A stretch of DNA of 39,213 nt from assembly GCA_964578835.1 (NCBI GenBank), contig CAZOEL010000065.1, positions 1 through 39,213 of the forward strand, given 5' to 3'. A model generated the notes under the pieces. That model was not told the DNA's origin and did no database searches. It worked only from the letters and a program-made list of their open reading frames with translations. Position numbers and translations under genes: made by a program. This stretch comes from CAZOEL01 sp964578835 (GTDB lineage Bacteria; Desulfobacterota; Syntrophobacteria; Syntrophobacterales; Syntrophobacteraceae). Below are positions 23,672-32,715 of this stretch, piece after piece; within the stretch, counting starts at the first letter, position 1, and every line of letters starts with the position of its first letter.

Positions 23672-24921
23672 AGACAATCCTCCGCAGATTGAGCAACCAG
23701 GCGCGACTGGAATTCAGGATGCCAGCCGACCCGTAGGCGGTTCGCGAGCATCTGATACGTGCCTCTGGTTATGAAGGATTCCTGACATGAGGGGCGAATT
23801 GGGATGTGGGCCTCCGCTTCCACCCACTGAAAAACCTTCTTCCCTGAAGCTATTTGGTCATCAGATGTTGGATCTACAGGCAGGGAATCCTTTGCTTGAT
23901 CGAATCGGATCGCCCATTCTTCGATAAGGATGTCGTCATATTGCTCCAGATCATTATCAATAAGGAGCGACTCCCTGACCCATCGTGATCGCTGCTCTGC
24001 CGCCTTGTAGAAATTTTTAGCTGCTCTCTGAATTCGATTCTCGGGCAGAGCAATTAGTCGAAGCTGCTTTGCGAACACCAAGTTCACAAATGGCGTAACA
24101 TCCGGGTCCGCTGACTGAATCTCGGGATGAATCGGTAGGGAGTCCGACTTGAACTGCTCTCTGAGTGAATCAAGCTGGGCGTCTATTTCCCGGCCGGTTA
24201 TCTTGAGGATCTTATGCTTCTTGCGCTTGAGGCTTTCGGAATCGATTTCTTTGTCGGCAATGTCCGTTAGCTCGCTGCCATCAATCCCGGCTACGACCCG
24301 CTGGAGCCACCAGCCTTCAAGATACTTGAGAAATTGATCCGCATACTGCCTCTCACAATGCCCCCACAGTTCCTCGCTTAGATGGGTCTGGAGATCCTTG
24401 CTTAAAGGGCAGTTGTCCAGGATATAAACCCGCTCCAGAAGAGCCCTTCGTTGTTCCGGCGTGAGCGAATTGAACTTCTGATACCCTTCCTTGTTCGATT
24501 CGTTCGATGACGTTTGGCTCGTCTGCAACAGCAGAGTCTCAGCTTCGGCAATATTCCTTCCTTCGATGCGCAAGTGACGGGCAGCAGAGTTTTCGGCTGA
24601 CTCTTCTGTCGTCATCAGGCACAGAATTGAATTTTCCTCAGACAGTCCTCCGGAAAACAGGTCGCACCAGATCCTGATGGTTTTCCAAAGGTCGGTGCTC
24701 GCATTGGTGAGACTGGCTTTCCGGGCGATGTGATGTTTAACCTGGATGACTTCGGTGGGGCTGCCGTCCTTTTCGAACACAACGTCGTCGAGAGTCTCGA
24801 TTGCAACAGCGATATCCGGGTCAGATTTCAAACGTTTTAGAGATTCCAACAAGGCAAGACGGCACTGGTAGATATACCCGAGCAGAGATGCTGCCGCCGA
24901 ATATTGTGATCTGTCTTGCAT
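23668..24921 (-). CDS. ABC-three-component effector with Cap4-like nuclease domain
   Basis: This 417-residue protein begins with a Cap4-type PD-(D/E)XK nuclease domain. The motif ASLLGYIYQCRLAL (Gly15, Gln19) is followed by IETLDDVVFE (Glu42, Asp45, Asp46) and EVIQVKHH (Gln60, Lys62). A helical middle and a C-terminal part of about 200 residues follow, consistent with the ABC-3C C-terminal domain that docks on the other components. In this system class the effector is thought to cut DNA on activation. The ATG at 24921 follows GGAGG at five bases. The gene starts 17 bases after the HerA-like gene ends, so it probably shares the transcript of the BREX-like genes. Confidence 0.8.
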   Translation of the reverse strand: MQDRSQYSAAASLLGYIYQCRLALLESLKRLKSDPDIAVAIETLDDVVFEKDGSPTEVIQVKHHIARKASLTNASTDLWKTIRIWCDLFSGGLSEENSILCLMTTEESAENSAARHLRIEGRNIAEAETLLLQTSQTSSNESNKEGYQKFNSLTPEQRRALLERVYILDNCPLSKDLQTHLSEELWGHCERQYADQFLKYLEGWWLQRVVAGIDGSELTDIADKEIDSESLKRKKHKILKITGREIDAQLDSLREQFKSDSLPIHPEIQSADPDVTPFVNLVFAKQLRLIALPENRIQRAAKNFYKAAEQRSRWVRESLLIDNDLEQYDDILIEEWAIRFDQAKDSLPVDPTSDDQIASGKKVFQWVEAEAHIPIRPSCQESFITRGTYQMLANRLRVGWHPEFQSRLVAQSAEDCL

Positions 24922-24938
24922 GTCAGCCTCCATTTTCC

Positions 24939-26912
24939 CTACAGCTTGAAGCTCTTCGAGAGAACCTTGCCTTCGATAGAAAATTTCAGTTCGCCATCTT
25001 CCTCAATGAACGCCACAGATTTGCCAGCGTATCTCCGGTAAAGCTGGAATGTTCGCCCCTTGTAGGTGACGCTGCCATCATCCTCTACAAGGACGCTATC
25101 GCCCGGAGGCGGCGTGGATGCAGGACTCGTCACCGGGCGTGTGTCGTTGAACGAAGGACCTTGGCTCGCACTCTTCTTTTCAGAGAGCAAGGTCATCAGG
25201 CCGCTGGGTTCTTGGCCTTTGCTAGCCTTGGGGCTGGGAGCCGCTTCTGCATACTCGGCAAGCTGCCTTTGGGCTTCCTGAAGGCGGCGATTGAATCCAT
25301 CCGGGTCACGCAGGATGGATATCCAAAGTCGTGCTTTCTCGGAATTGATGTCGTGATCGAGAATCTTTTCGAGCAAGTTGCATGCTTGCCCGATAGCGTC
25401 CTTGGCGTCGTTCCAGAGCGATTGGATTTCTTCCTGCTCGTCGGACTTCATCGTCTCCTCGAAATCCTCGAAGGCAATGTCTGTATTCAGTGAGCCTTCA
25501 TAGGGAGCCAACCCCTTGGCTTTGTAGCGGCGAAGCTGCTCCGGACTCATCGTGCAGTGATAGGTCAGCAGCCAGCGTTCCTTGATGAAATGGACATCGC
25601 CTTCCTTGTTCAGGAGCATGAACTCGCCTGTCTTGGGCCGTGCGAGCTTCTTTGCCAAGTCGGAAGGTGAAAACTCCGCGTCGGTCAATCCCTCACGAAC
25701 CTTATCCCGATCTCTTTTTGTCTGCAGTTTGCCAACGATCCAGGTGGCGCAGTTCGAAAGGCCCTTATAGTCAATATCCCCGGGATTTTGTGTTGCCAGA
25801 ATGCAGCCGACACCAAAGGCGCGTCCTTGCTTGACCAGGATATTCAGTGCGGGTTTGCAGGTGCTTGTATAGGGGTAAGTGGGATAGAAAGCGGTCTTTC
25901 CACCGCCACCGCCGATCTCATCCAGGAAGAACAACAGGCGTGGTCTGTTTCCACCAGGAGCGCTACCTTGCTTACGCATCCAGGCGTTGATTGCAAAGGC
26001 AATTTGGGCGACAACGAAGCTCTGATCCTCAAAGTCGGTGATGTGAGCGAGGCTGATAACGCTGATCTGGGTCTTGCCGTCGACACGGTTGGCTCCCACC
26101 AGCTTGTCGATGCTCATTTCTTCGCCCCGGACCCAGTTGGCGGCCGCGCCGACGAGCTGTCCGTTTACCGCCTGTGCAAGCTTTTGACGCCGGTTCTCAG
26201 GAATATGGTCATCGATCCCCAGCACACCAATGGTGGCAAAGGGCGGTTCCAAAATCATGGAGACCAATTGCCCAAGACCTGCCTCGCCAGTCAGATCAAC
26301 ACCCGTGCGCCAGGCATGCTCGATAAGAGCGGTAACAAAATCCGTTTCCCGGTCCCGCTGTCCCGAGGGAATCACCCGGCGTACCAGTGCTTCCGCCATG
26401 CTGGTCACCATGACCGAAGCCGTATCCGGGTCCTTGTCAAATAGCTTATTGATGTCCGGCGGCGGGGAAGAAATGAGCGGAATGGATACCCGGCGGCCGA
26501 GCTCGCTACGGGGGGTGAAAATTTCAACGGCTACCTGGTTGGAAAACTCCCGCACGTTGGTTTCGGCAAGCCCCCAATCCCATAACCGTTTCCGGAAGGT
26601 GTTGGCTTCAGCCAAGGCGGCGCGACCAAGTGTAGATTTGTCTTCTACCTCGACCCATGGCGCAACGGCCGGGGCTGCCAGTTCTCCGAAAGCAAGCGCC
26701 AAGGAAGACAAATCGCCCTTGAGATCCACGATAATCGAGGGAATCCCCCTGATGGCTGCTTCCTCAATGATGGCTTTGCCCATTACCGTCTTGCCGGAGC
26801 CAGAACCGCCGCAAATAAAGGTGTGAGTGATCAAGTCACTCAGTTTGTGGCGGTACAGCTCTCCCGACATCCCATTGGGATCGAGATGTTTTCCTATATA
26901 AAGCTCGCTCAC
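24939..26912 (-). CDS. HerA/FtsK-like ATPase (DUF853 type)
   Basis: This 657-residue P-loop ATPase of the HerA class has Walker A ICGGSGSGKTVM (33-44), the following strand IIVDLKGD, Walker B RLLFFLDEIGGGGG and an arginine-rich ILATQNPGDIDYKGLSNCATWIVGKLQTKRD segment typical of HerA/DUF853. A C-terminal extension of about 200 residues is variable and ends in a small beta domain (YKGRTFQLYRRYAGKSVAFIEEDG). The start codon is GTG, overlapping the methylase stop (GTGA), with GGAGG upstream. HerA motors pump or unwind DNA, often with a nuclease. Here it sits where a type 3 BREX locus would carry the helicase BrxHII. Confidence 0.85.
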   Translation of the reverse strand: MSELYIGKHLDPNGMSGELYRHKLSDLITHTFICGGSGSGKTVMGKAIIEEAAIRGIPSIIVDLKGDLSSLALAFGELAAPAVAPWVEVEDKSTLGRAALAEANTFRKRLWDWGLAETNVREFSNQVAVEIFTPRSELGRRVSIPLISSPPPDINKLFDKDPDTASVMVTSMAEALVRRVIPSGQRDRETDFVTALIEHAWRTGVDLTGEAGLGQLVSMILEPPFATIGVLGIDDHIPENRRQKLAQAVNGQLVGAAANWVRGEEMSIDKLVGANRVDGKTQISVISLAHITDFEDQSFVVAQIAFAINAWMRKQGSAPGGNRPRLLFFLDEIGGGGGKTAFYPTYPYTSTCKPALNILVKQGRAFGVGCILATQNPGDIDYKGLSNCATWIVGKLQTKRDRDKVREGLTDAEFSPSDLAKKLARPKTGEFMLLNKEGDVHFIKERWLLTYHCTMSPEQLRRYKAKGLAPYEGSLNTDIAFEDFEETMKSDEQEEIQSLWNDAKDAIGQACNLLEKILDHDINSEKARLWISILRDPDGFNRRLQEAQRQLAEYAEAAPSPKASKGQEPSGLMTLLSEKKSASQGPSFNDTRPVTSPASTPPPGDSVLVEDDGSVTYKGRTFQLYRRYAGKSVAFIEEDGELKFSIEGKVLSKSFKL

Positions 26913-28726
26913 TCGTTATCCTCCTCCGGGAGTTCAAGTGTTCCTGTTTGCCATTCACGGAATTTTTCAAGAATGAACGGGAGGTCGTTTTCCTTGAGCG
27001 GGTCGCCATTGGCCCGGCGGCCGACGTAGTCAGCCCGCGCCATGAAGATATCGCCCTGAACATCTCCCGGGCGCTTCTTCTGCAGATACACCACATTGGT
27101 CGGAATGGAGGTTCCAGTTGATGCGAAGGTTTCGCTTGGCAGAGAAATCACGGCCTTGATGATGGCGTGCTCACGCATGTAATCCCGAACGGGCTTCGCG
27201 GTGGCGTTCGACAACACACCGTCGGGAAGAACGATGAGTAGTTTGCCACCCGGCTTCAATACCCGAAGATAGTGTTCAATGAAGAGGACCTCGCTGTCCT
27301 GGCTGTTTTTCGGCCGTTTTTCCGGCGGACGGCCCTTGGACTTGAAAACCTTGACCTCATGCCCGAACTGATAGTCCAGCAGGATGCCCTCGGTCTTGAC
27401 GGACTTGCCGAATGGCGGATTGGTCAGTACGAGATCGATGCTGTCCGGTCCTATGCGGCGCTTTTTCTTGCCGTCGCCGAAGTCGACCTCGTATTCAACT
27501 GACGGCTTCAAGCCGCCGTATTCCTCGTTGTAGAGGTAGTTCTGGTGAAGCCACTGAGCGTTCTGCGCGTTGACGGCGTGAACGATCATGTTCAGTTTTC
27601 CAAGGCGAGCCGCTTTCTCTTCAATCTCGCACGCGAAAAATGTTTCCTGGCCGAGGCGCTTTAGGAGTTGATCTTTCTTGAGTGGCTCCACGCCGTTGGA
27701 GAGTGCGTGCTTGTACACGTCCTCGTAAGTGGCGATCAGAAAACCACCTGACCCTGCGCACGCATCCAGAAAGCGCTCGCTTTTTTCGATGTCCAAGGCT
27801 GGGCCGTCTGGATTGTCCCGGGCAAGGTCCAGCATGAAGGCGACTATTTCTCGTGGTGTAAAGAACTGACCGAGGTCTTTACCCTTGAAGGTATCGGACA
27901 GCATGATTTCGAAGGCACGGCCAAGCACATCGCCCTGGGTGTCTTTCAGGTTGATCCCTTCAAGACGGGCAATGACCCGCTCAACGGTTGCCGCCTTGCT
28001 GAGCACACGTTCGTTTTCGTCAGTAAAGACTTCGGGGTGGTGCCCCTTCAGGTCATCGAACAGGTTGTTGATGAAGTTCTGGACGGCCTTGTCGCCCATG
28101 TGTTTGTTTTGCTCGCAATACGATTTCAGCTTGGCGGTGGTAAAACTTCCGCTGGGTTTTGCGTCTTCATTGAGCTTGATAAACAGGAAGCGCGTGAACT
28201 CGTCGAAGATCCAGTCGTTGCGCTTGTTCTCGATATCCCAGATGTCCTGCCAGCAGCCTTTCATGAGCTGCACGAAGCGGGAGAGGCTGTTTTCCGTATA
28301 GAGTGTTTTCTGCGCCCACTGCTGCAGGCCCTTAACTACGTCTGGCTTGAATTCGCGCACCATGTCTTCGGCATCGCGAACATCGTCCCAGTCCCTCATC
28401 TCGTCATGAATCTCATTCCCCTTTTCGACGAGATAGATGCGTAAATGGCCTGCCACCTCGATGACGCAGTAGGCTGCCGGACCATTGGGCATAAGAATGC
28501 TAAGGGCTTTGTACCGGTTGGCCTCGGATTCACTCAGCGTTGCCGAGCCTTCATGCTTGAAAGCGGCATAGCAATTGCCGACGCTGGTTGACACCAGAAA
28601 CGCGGCTTTCTCGTCCAGCCCTTCAACCGTCGTGGCAATGCCAGAACCATCACCATCATTGATCTGGTGGGCTTTGAAGCCCAGGTTCGAGACCAGAAAT
28701 TCTCTGAATTGATCAAGAGTTGCCAT
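26909..28726 (-). CDS. hsdM: Type I N6-adenine DNA methyltransferase (HsdM-like)
   Basis: This 605-residue protein has a unique N-terminal region of about 130 residues and an HsdM-type helical domain. The methylase core has GQFFTPREIVAFMLDLA (286-302), the SAM-binding FLDACAGSGGFL (319-330) and the catalytic TNPPFGKS (435-442). It should methylate adenine at a site set by the specificity subunit encoded two genes upstream. It begins three bases after the pglZ stop and ends overlapping the HerA-like GTG. It stands in the place of PglX/PglXI in the BREX-like set, and no HsdR is present. This supports use of the methylase by PglZ-based defence. Confidence 0.9.
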   Translation of the reverse strand: MATLDQFREFLVSNLGFKAHQINDGDGSGIATTVEGLDEKAAFLVSTSVGNCYAAFKHEGSATLSESEANRYKALSILMPNGPAAYCVIEVAGHLRIYLVEKGNEIHDEMRDWDDVRDAEDMVREFKPDVVKGLQQWAQKTLYTENSLSRFVQLMKGCWQDIWDIENKRNDWIFDEFTRFLFIKLNEDAKPSGSFTTAKLKSYCEQNKHMGDKAVQNFINNLFDDLKGHHPEVFTDENERVLSKAATVERVIARLEGINLKDTQGDVLGRAFEIMLSDTFKGKDLGQFFTPREIVAFMLDLARDNPDGPALDIEKSERFLDACAGSGGFLIATYEDVYKHALSNGVEPLKKDQLLKRLGQETFFACEIEEKAARLGKLNMIVHAVNAQNAQWLHQNYLYNEEYGGLKPSVEYEVDFGDGKKKRRIGPDSIDLVLTNPPFGKSVKTEGILLDYQFGHEVKVFKSKGRPPEKRPKNSQDSEVLFIEHYLRVLKPGGKLLIVLPDGVLSNATAKPVRDYMREHAIIKAVISLPSETFASTGTSIPTNVVYLQKKRPGDVQGDIFMARADYVGRRANGDPLKENDLPFILEKFREWQTGTLELPEEDNE

Positions 28727-28729
28727 CTG

Positions 28730-31216
28730 CTATTTCGCTCCTCGTGTTAAATAGACTGCAACTGGGACGACAGTTTCCTCTGGGGTTAATCCACCATGGT
28801 CGTTGCCCTGAACAACATATGGATTTCCTGATGATGACTGATTCGCTCTGGGCCAACCATAACTATCATGACTAAAAGATATCTCTACAGCCTTGTGCTG
28901 ATCGGGTAAACCATACATGGCCAGTGGCTCCATAACCTTGGAGTTTACAGGGCCGACACGTGTTCTATTTTCAGACTTGTACTCCAGGCAGCGGTTATGG
29001 ATGAAGACATCCCGTCCGGGTCCGCTGTCCGATTTCAAATCGTCAATGACGTACTGAGTGTTGTACCAGGTGAAGCCGTGGTCAGCCGTGATAACGACGG
29101 CCGTCTTGTCCTGGGCGGCGATCCTGCGCAGATGGGGCAACGCCACTTCCTTGACATAGGCCAGCATGATCTCCTGGAGACTCGACATGCCCTTCTGCAG
29201 AAGCCGATCCTGGAGGTTAAACACCACCGCCTTGAAGCGCTCGGGTGCGTCTACCAGGTCGCGCATTTTCCGGTTGAGGGTATCGGCGTTGGCGTCCTTC
29301 TCGTTGTAGCAGAGGTAGCTCTTGTCCCGATCCCACCAGGAGGCAGGCGAAAGCCCCAGGTTGTCCAGGCAACTCTCGAGCAGATGGGGTTCACTGGTGC
29401 CATAAGACCAGCTTCGGAATTCCGCCGGGGGTGCTCCGGCGAAAATGGCTTGTCGGCAATATTCGGTAATGCTGGGCAGATAAGTGCAGGCGCGGAACTC
29501 AGGCCCCAGCGACTGGTAAGGGCGAAACAGCTCGCGCCCCGGTATCATCAGGAAGCGGTCACGCAGCAAGGTCCAGTTGGCCACGCTCATCCCGTCAAAG
29601 ACCAGCAGATAAACCTGCTTGATCTCCGAATCCTGCAGCAATGGCTTAACCGCAGATTCCATGACATCGCTGTTCAGCCACGGCCTGCAGGTTCCTGCCG
29701 CAAACTTGCGCTCGTTCAGCCACTTCGGCAGTCCACGGCTCGGCTGCACATAGAAATCCGCCCAAGCGATGCGAATGGAATCGCAGGCCTTTTTCGCCCG
29801 CTGGGTGATACGAAAGACATTGACCTTTTCCGGCAACTGGCTGGACCGCCGTTCCGCTTCCAGCGCCATCGTGGAGAGCGGCAGATACACCGAATCCACC
29901 AGCGCCAGCCAGGCCTTCCAATCCAGGCTGGCGAGATTCTTCACCGCCGCCTCGGCCTTGTCCGTAAGCCGGTGAATCGTGACCATCGCTTCCAGTAACG
30001 ACACGTGGTCCTCGTACTGCTCGCGAGCCTGATGTCGGCGCAGGGCTTCAAGCAGCTCTTCCCATTCCGGGGCATCCGGTGTTTCTAACGCATCGGTCAG
30101 TTTGCAGGGAGCCTTTTCAAGTGGAAGCGTGTCGGCCCGCTCGCCGTTGACAACAACATCGAGCAACGCGTGCAGGGTGACTGCCAGACCCTGGGCAAGG
30201 ATGCCACCATCGGCTTCCAGCACCTGGATAAGCTGATTCAGCAGGCGCTCCGAGCCTTTGCCGCCAACGCCCTTGACCACTGTCGCAAGGGACTCGGTGA
30301 CGGCACTGGGGTGCTTCGGAAAAACCTCGTGCTGCAGGTAGTGCAGCGCCTGTTTGCAGGGTGCGTCGTCTTTGAGGGTGATGCGGCGTCCCCAGTCGGC
30401 AAGCCCGTGCAAGCTTTGCCCGTCCTTGAGCACGTCAACAAACAGGTCGCCCAGTTCGCTACCATCGAGGAAGGTACGCATCCGTTCCGGTGAGAGCATC
30501 TTCCAGCCATCCAGAATGGAAGCGAGCAGGCATATCGGCAGCACCGGCGGCGGGTCGTTTTCCAGCACGGCGGCTTCGACCAGAGCGAAACGCGGCCCAT
30601 CGAGCCAGGTGCGAACCACGTCAAGGAATTCCTGCTCCAGCGCCCGGCGCTCGTCCGCATCGACCGAGCCCAGCACCTCGCGTACCCGTGCCAGCGCATT
30701 CTCGTACCAGAGCTTGTCGAGAATCCGATCCGGCTCCCAGCCTGCAGACAATACGCTGGGATCGTTCAGCAGCGAGGCGAGCACCACGCGCTCCAGAGTG
30801 TAAGCGCCGAGCTGCGGCAGGAACGGTGCCAGGTTCCAGAATGCGGGGATGGGAAGCCGGTCAAGCAAGGCCCGGGGATTCTGCACGCCAAGCGCCTTTG
30901 CTATGTCGCAACCCGTTACCGTGCGGGGCGACACGCTGGAGCGGGCCTGCAAGTCCGCCAGATGATCCGGCTGAAGCTGCTGGCGCGAGATGATGATACG
31001 GGCAGGTGGATTCGGTTGCCGACGCTCGGGTTCGGTATGGCGGCGCAATCCAAACTCATTGGCGCAGACATGCACGGGAATCGCTTGGCCATCGACCAGC
31101 AGTTCGGCGGGCGCTTCGACAAAATAGCCGCGAACGTCATTCACCAGCAGATAGGGCAACTTCTGCTTTTCACGGCTGCGCCACATGCCAGCCAGGGCTT
31201 GTTCCATGGCGGTCAT
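28730..31216 (-). CDS. pglZ: PglZ-domain protein of a BREX-like system
   Basis: This 828-residue protein has a mainly helical N-terminal half and a C-terminal PglZ domain of the alkaline-phosphatase superfamily. Metal-binding motifs are VYLLVFDGMSVANW (Asp541), VVITADHGFTWY (Asp712, His713) and NDHGGLTPEETVVPV (His807). PglZ is the hallmark of BREX and Pgl systems. The ATG has GGAGG at seven bases and overlaps the hsdS stop (ATGA). The length and position fit the type 3-like neighbours BrxA, BrxF and BrxC. All expected acidic and His residues are present, so the domain is probably active. Confidence 0.92.
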   Translation of the reverse strand: MTAMEQALAGMWRSREKQKLPYLLVNDVRGYFVEAPAELLVDGQAIPVHVCANEFGLRRHTEPERRQPNPPARIIISRQQLQPDHLADLQARSSVSPRTVTGCDIAKALGVQNPRALLDRLPIPAFWNLAPFLPQLGAYTLERVVLASLLNDPSVLSAGWEPDRILDKLWYENALARVREVLGSVDADERRALEQEFLDVVRTWLDGPRFALVEAAVLENDPPPVLPICLLASILDGWKMLSPERMRTFLDGSELGDLFVDVLKDGQSLHGLADWGRRITLKDDAPCKQALHYLQHEVFPKHPSAVTESLATVVKGVGGKGSERLLNQLIQVLEADGGILAQGLAVTLHALLDVVVNGERADTLPLEKAPCKLTDALETPDAPEWEELLEALRRHQAREQYEDHVSLLEAMVTIHRLTDKAEAAVKNLASLDWKAWLALVDSVYLPLSTMALEAERRSSQLPEKVNVFRITQRAKKACDSIRIAWADFYVQPSRGLPKWLNERKFAAGTCRPWLNSDVMESAVKPLLQDSEIKQVYLLVFDGMSVANWTLLRDRFLMIPGRELFRPYQSLGPEFRACTYLPSITEYCRQAIFAGAPPAEFRSWSYGTSEPHLLESCLDNLGLSPASWWDRDKSYLCYNEKDANADTLNRKMRDLVDAPERFKAVVFNLQDRLLQKGMSSLQEIMLAYVKEVALPHLRRIAAQDKTAVVITADHGFTWYNTQYVIDDLKSDSGPGRDVFIHNRCLEYKSENRTRVGPVNSKVMEPLAMYGLPDQHKAVEISFSHDSYGWPRANQSSSGNPYVVQGNDHGGLTPEETVVPVAVYLTRGAK

Positions 31217-32712
31217 TGCAGCGCCTCCTCGATTTGTCTTTCCATTTGGGAGTAAAATTCGTCATCAGCGAGTTCCAAGAGATCATTATTGATCTGGTTG
31301 GCAAGCGAACGAATTTTTGCGCTACGGTTGAATGCCTCTCGTTTTTGTTGTCTATAATCTTCCAGTGCTTTGAGAGCATCAGTAACGAATCGATCCCATT
31401 CCCCATCATCTTTTTTCGGAACCAACACCTGTTTTATCTGCTCTGGATAGAGGTGGGTTTGGCCAGTTCCTCCAGTTTCATTACGTAGAAGTTGCCTAAG
31501 CCCATATGAAGATTGAAGGAATAACTCCAGGAAAACAGCATCTTTAGAATCCTTTGGCCGACATACTGTGATTTCAGCGACAGGAATCACAGTTTCGTGG
31601 TTTTCTTCAGACGTCCACCGAACGACCTTCCCAATGCTTCCTGAACCGATGCAGCTAATAAGGATATCGCCCAGTTTTAGACGCATTTCTTCATAGGCCA
31701 TCCCCCAGCTTTTCTTCACCTCCTCTATCTCAGAAAATCCACCTTCCCAGTCCATGTGATTACATTTGATGATTTTATATTCACTTGGATCATCGTACTC
31801 ATAGTCGCTTTTTCCAGGAGTACGGCCACGAAAAATTTCGGCGTAAATCGATAAGGGCTCAACTCCCCCTGGGGCATCATTCAGGGCGTGAACTGAATCG
31901 ACAAGATAAGGGTCATAGTATCTACATGTGAGCTGGTCCATTGTGCCAACAGGGGTGGCAATCCATACCTTGTTTTTCGATTTCTTTAATGGCTTAAGCT
32001 GAAATGAATTTGCAAGCGGATCATCAAAGAAACCTCCCATCACCTGAGATGAAGCCGCACTCTTATCTGATAGTTCCTGAATTTTATCAGAAAAAATGTG
32101 ATGGCGCTTTAGGATGTGCCGTTGTTGCTCGATATCGATCTTCGGAAACGGTATGTCAGATAGAACGCCACTAGATATATAACTAATACCGAGATTTGCC
32201 CTTTCCCTAAAAACCATCGATTGAATTGGTTTGCTGAGCAGCCACAAGACTACGAACTTCGGGTCATAGTCCTCTTTGCACTGGAATCTGAAGATACTTC
32301 CATTGACGATAGCATCCGGCGGGTTGTCTGAAGCAACGCACATGTCAAAGAATGCTCGAGCACCCTTAATGCTAATGAGCACGTCATTACTCTTTATTCG
32401 AGCACGCTCGGAGTTAATCCATTCAGATGGGACCATTACGGCGCTTTCGTAATCAATACCGCTGTTGGATACATTTGATGATCTGACAAGAGATATGCCG
32501 CCTTCCTCCAAATAGCTTGAAGATGGCGGAAGAACGCCGTAGCTGGCGTCATCGGTCATTACATCACCCAAGGTCGTGAGTTCGATATCACAATTCTCTA
32601 TGTACCGTTCCGCGTGAATGAACTCTGGAAGGTAATAGTTGATATCAAACCTGTCGTGTTGCTCTTCGGGCGACAGGATTTCGATCAGGGGTTTTTCGCT
32701 AACGATGGACAT
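31213..32712 (-). CDS. hsdS: Type I DNA specificity subunit (HsdS-like)
   Basis: This 499-residue protein has two target-recognition halves, each with a conserved segment of this family. The first has SNDVLISIKGAR and SGVLSDIPFPKIDIEQQRHIL followed by a helix. The second has LKLGDILISCIGSGSIGKVVRW and PEQIKQVLVPKKDDGEWDRFV followed by a C-terminal coiled helix. It sets the DNA sequence methylated by HsdM. Its codon use is more AT-rich than that of its neighbours brxC and pglZ, as is common for exchanged specificity genes. It starts three bases after brxC and overlaps pglZ. A specificity gene between brxC and pglZ is not part of the canonical BREX type 3 set. Confidence 0.88.
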   Translation of the reverse strand: MSIVSEKPLIEILSPEEQHDRFDINYYLPEFIHAERYIENCDIELTTLGDVMTDDASYGVLPPSSSYLEEGGISLVRSSNVSNSGIDYESAVMVPSEWINSERARIKSNDVLISIKGARAFFDMCVASDNPPDAIVNGSIFRFQCKEDYDPKFVVLWLLSKPIQSMVFRERANLGISYISSGVLSDIPFPKIDIEQQRHILKRHHIFSDKIQELSDKSAASSQVMGGFFDDPLANSFQLKPLKKSKNKVWIATPVGTMDQLTCRYYDPYLVDSVHALNDAPGGVEPLSIYAEIFRGRTPGKSDYEYDDPSEYKIIKCNHMDWEGGFSEIEEVKKSWGMAYEEMRLKLGDILISCIGSGSIGKVVRWTSEENHETVIPVAEITVCRPKDSKDAVFLELFLQSSYGLRQLLRNETGGTGQTHLYPEQIKQVLVPKKDDGEWDRFVTDALKALEDYRQQKREAFNRSAKIRSLANQINNDLLELADDEFYSQMERQIEEALQ

Positions 32713-32715
32713 TGC

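Noticed and set aside
28997..29998. Long plus-strand frames opposite pglZ and brxC (also near 33604-34467 and 34918-35916)
   Set aside because: They are antisense to genes with P-loop or PglZ motifs and have no recognisable product or coupled ribosome binding sites.
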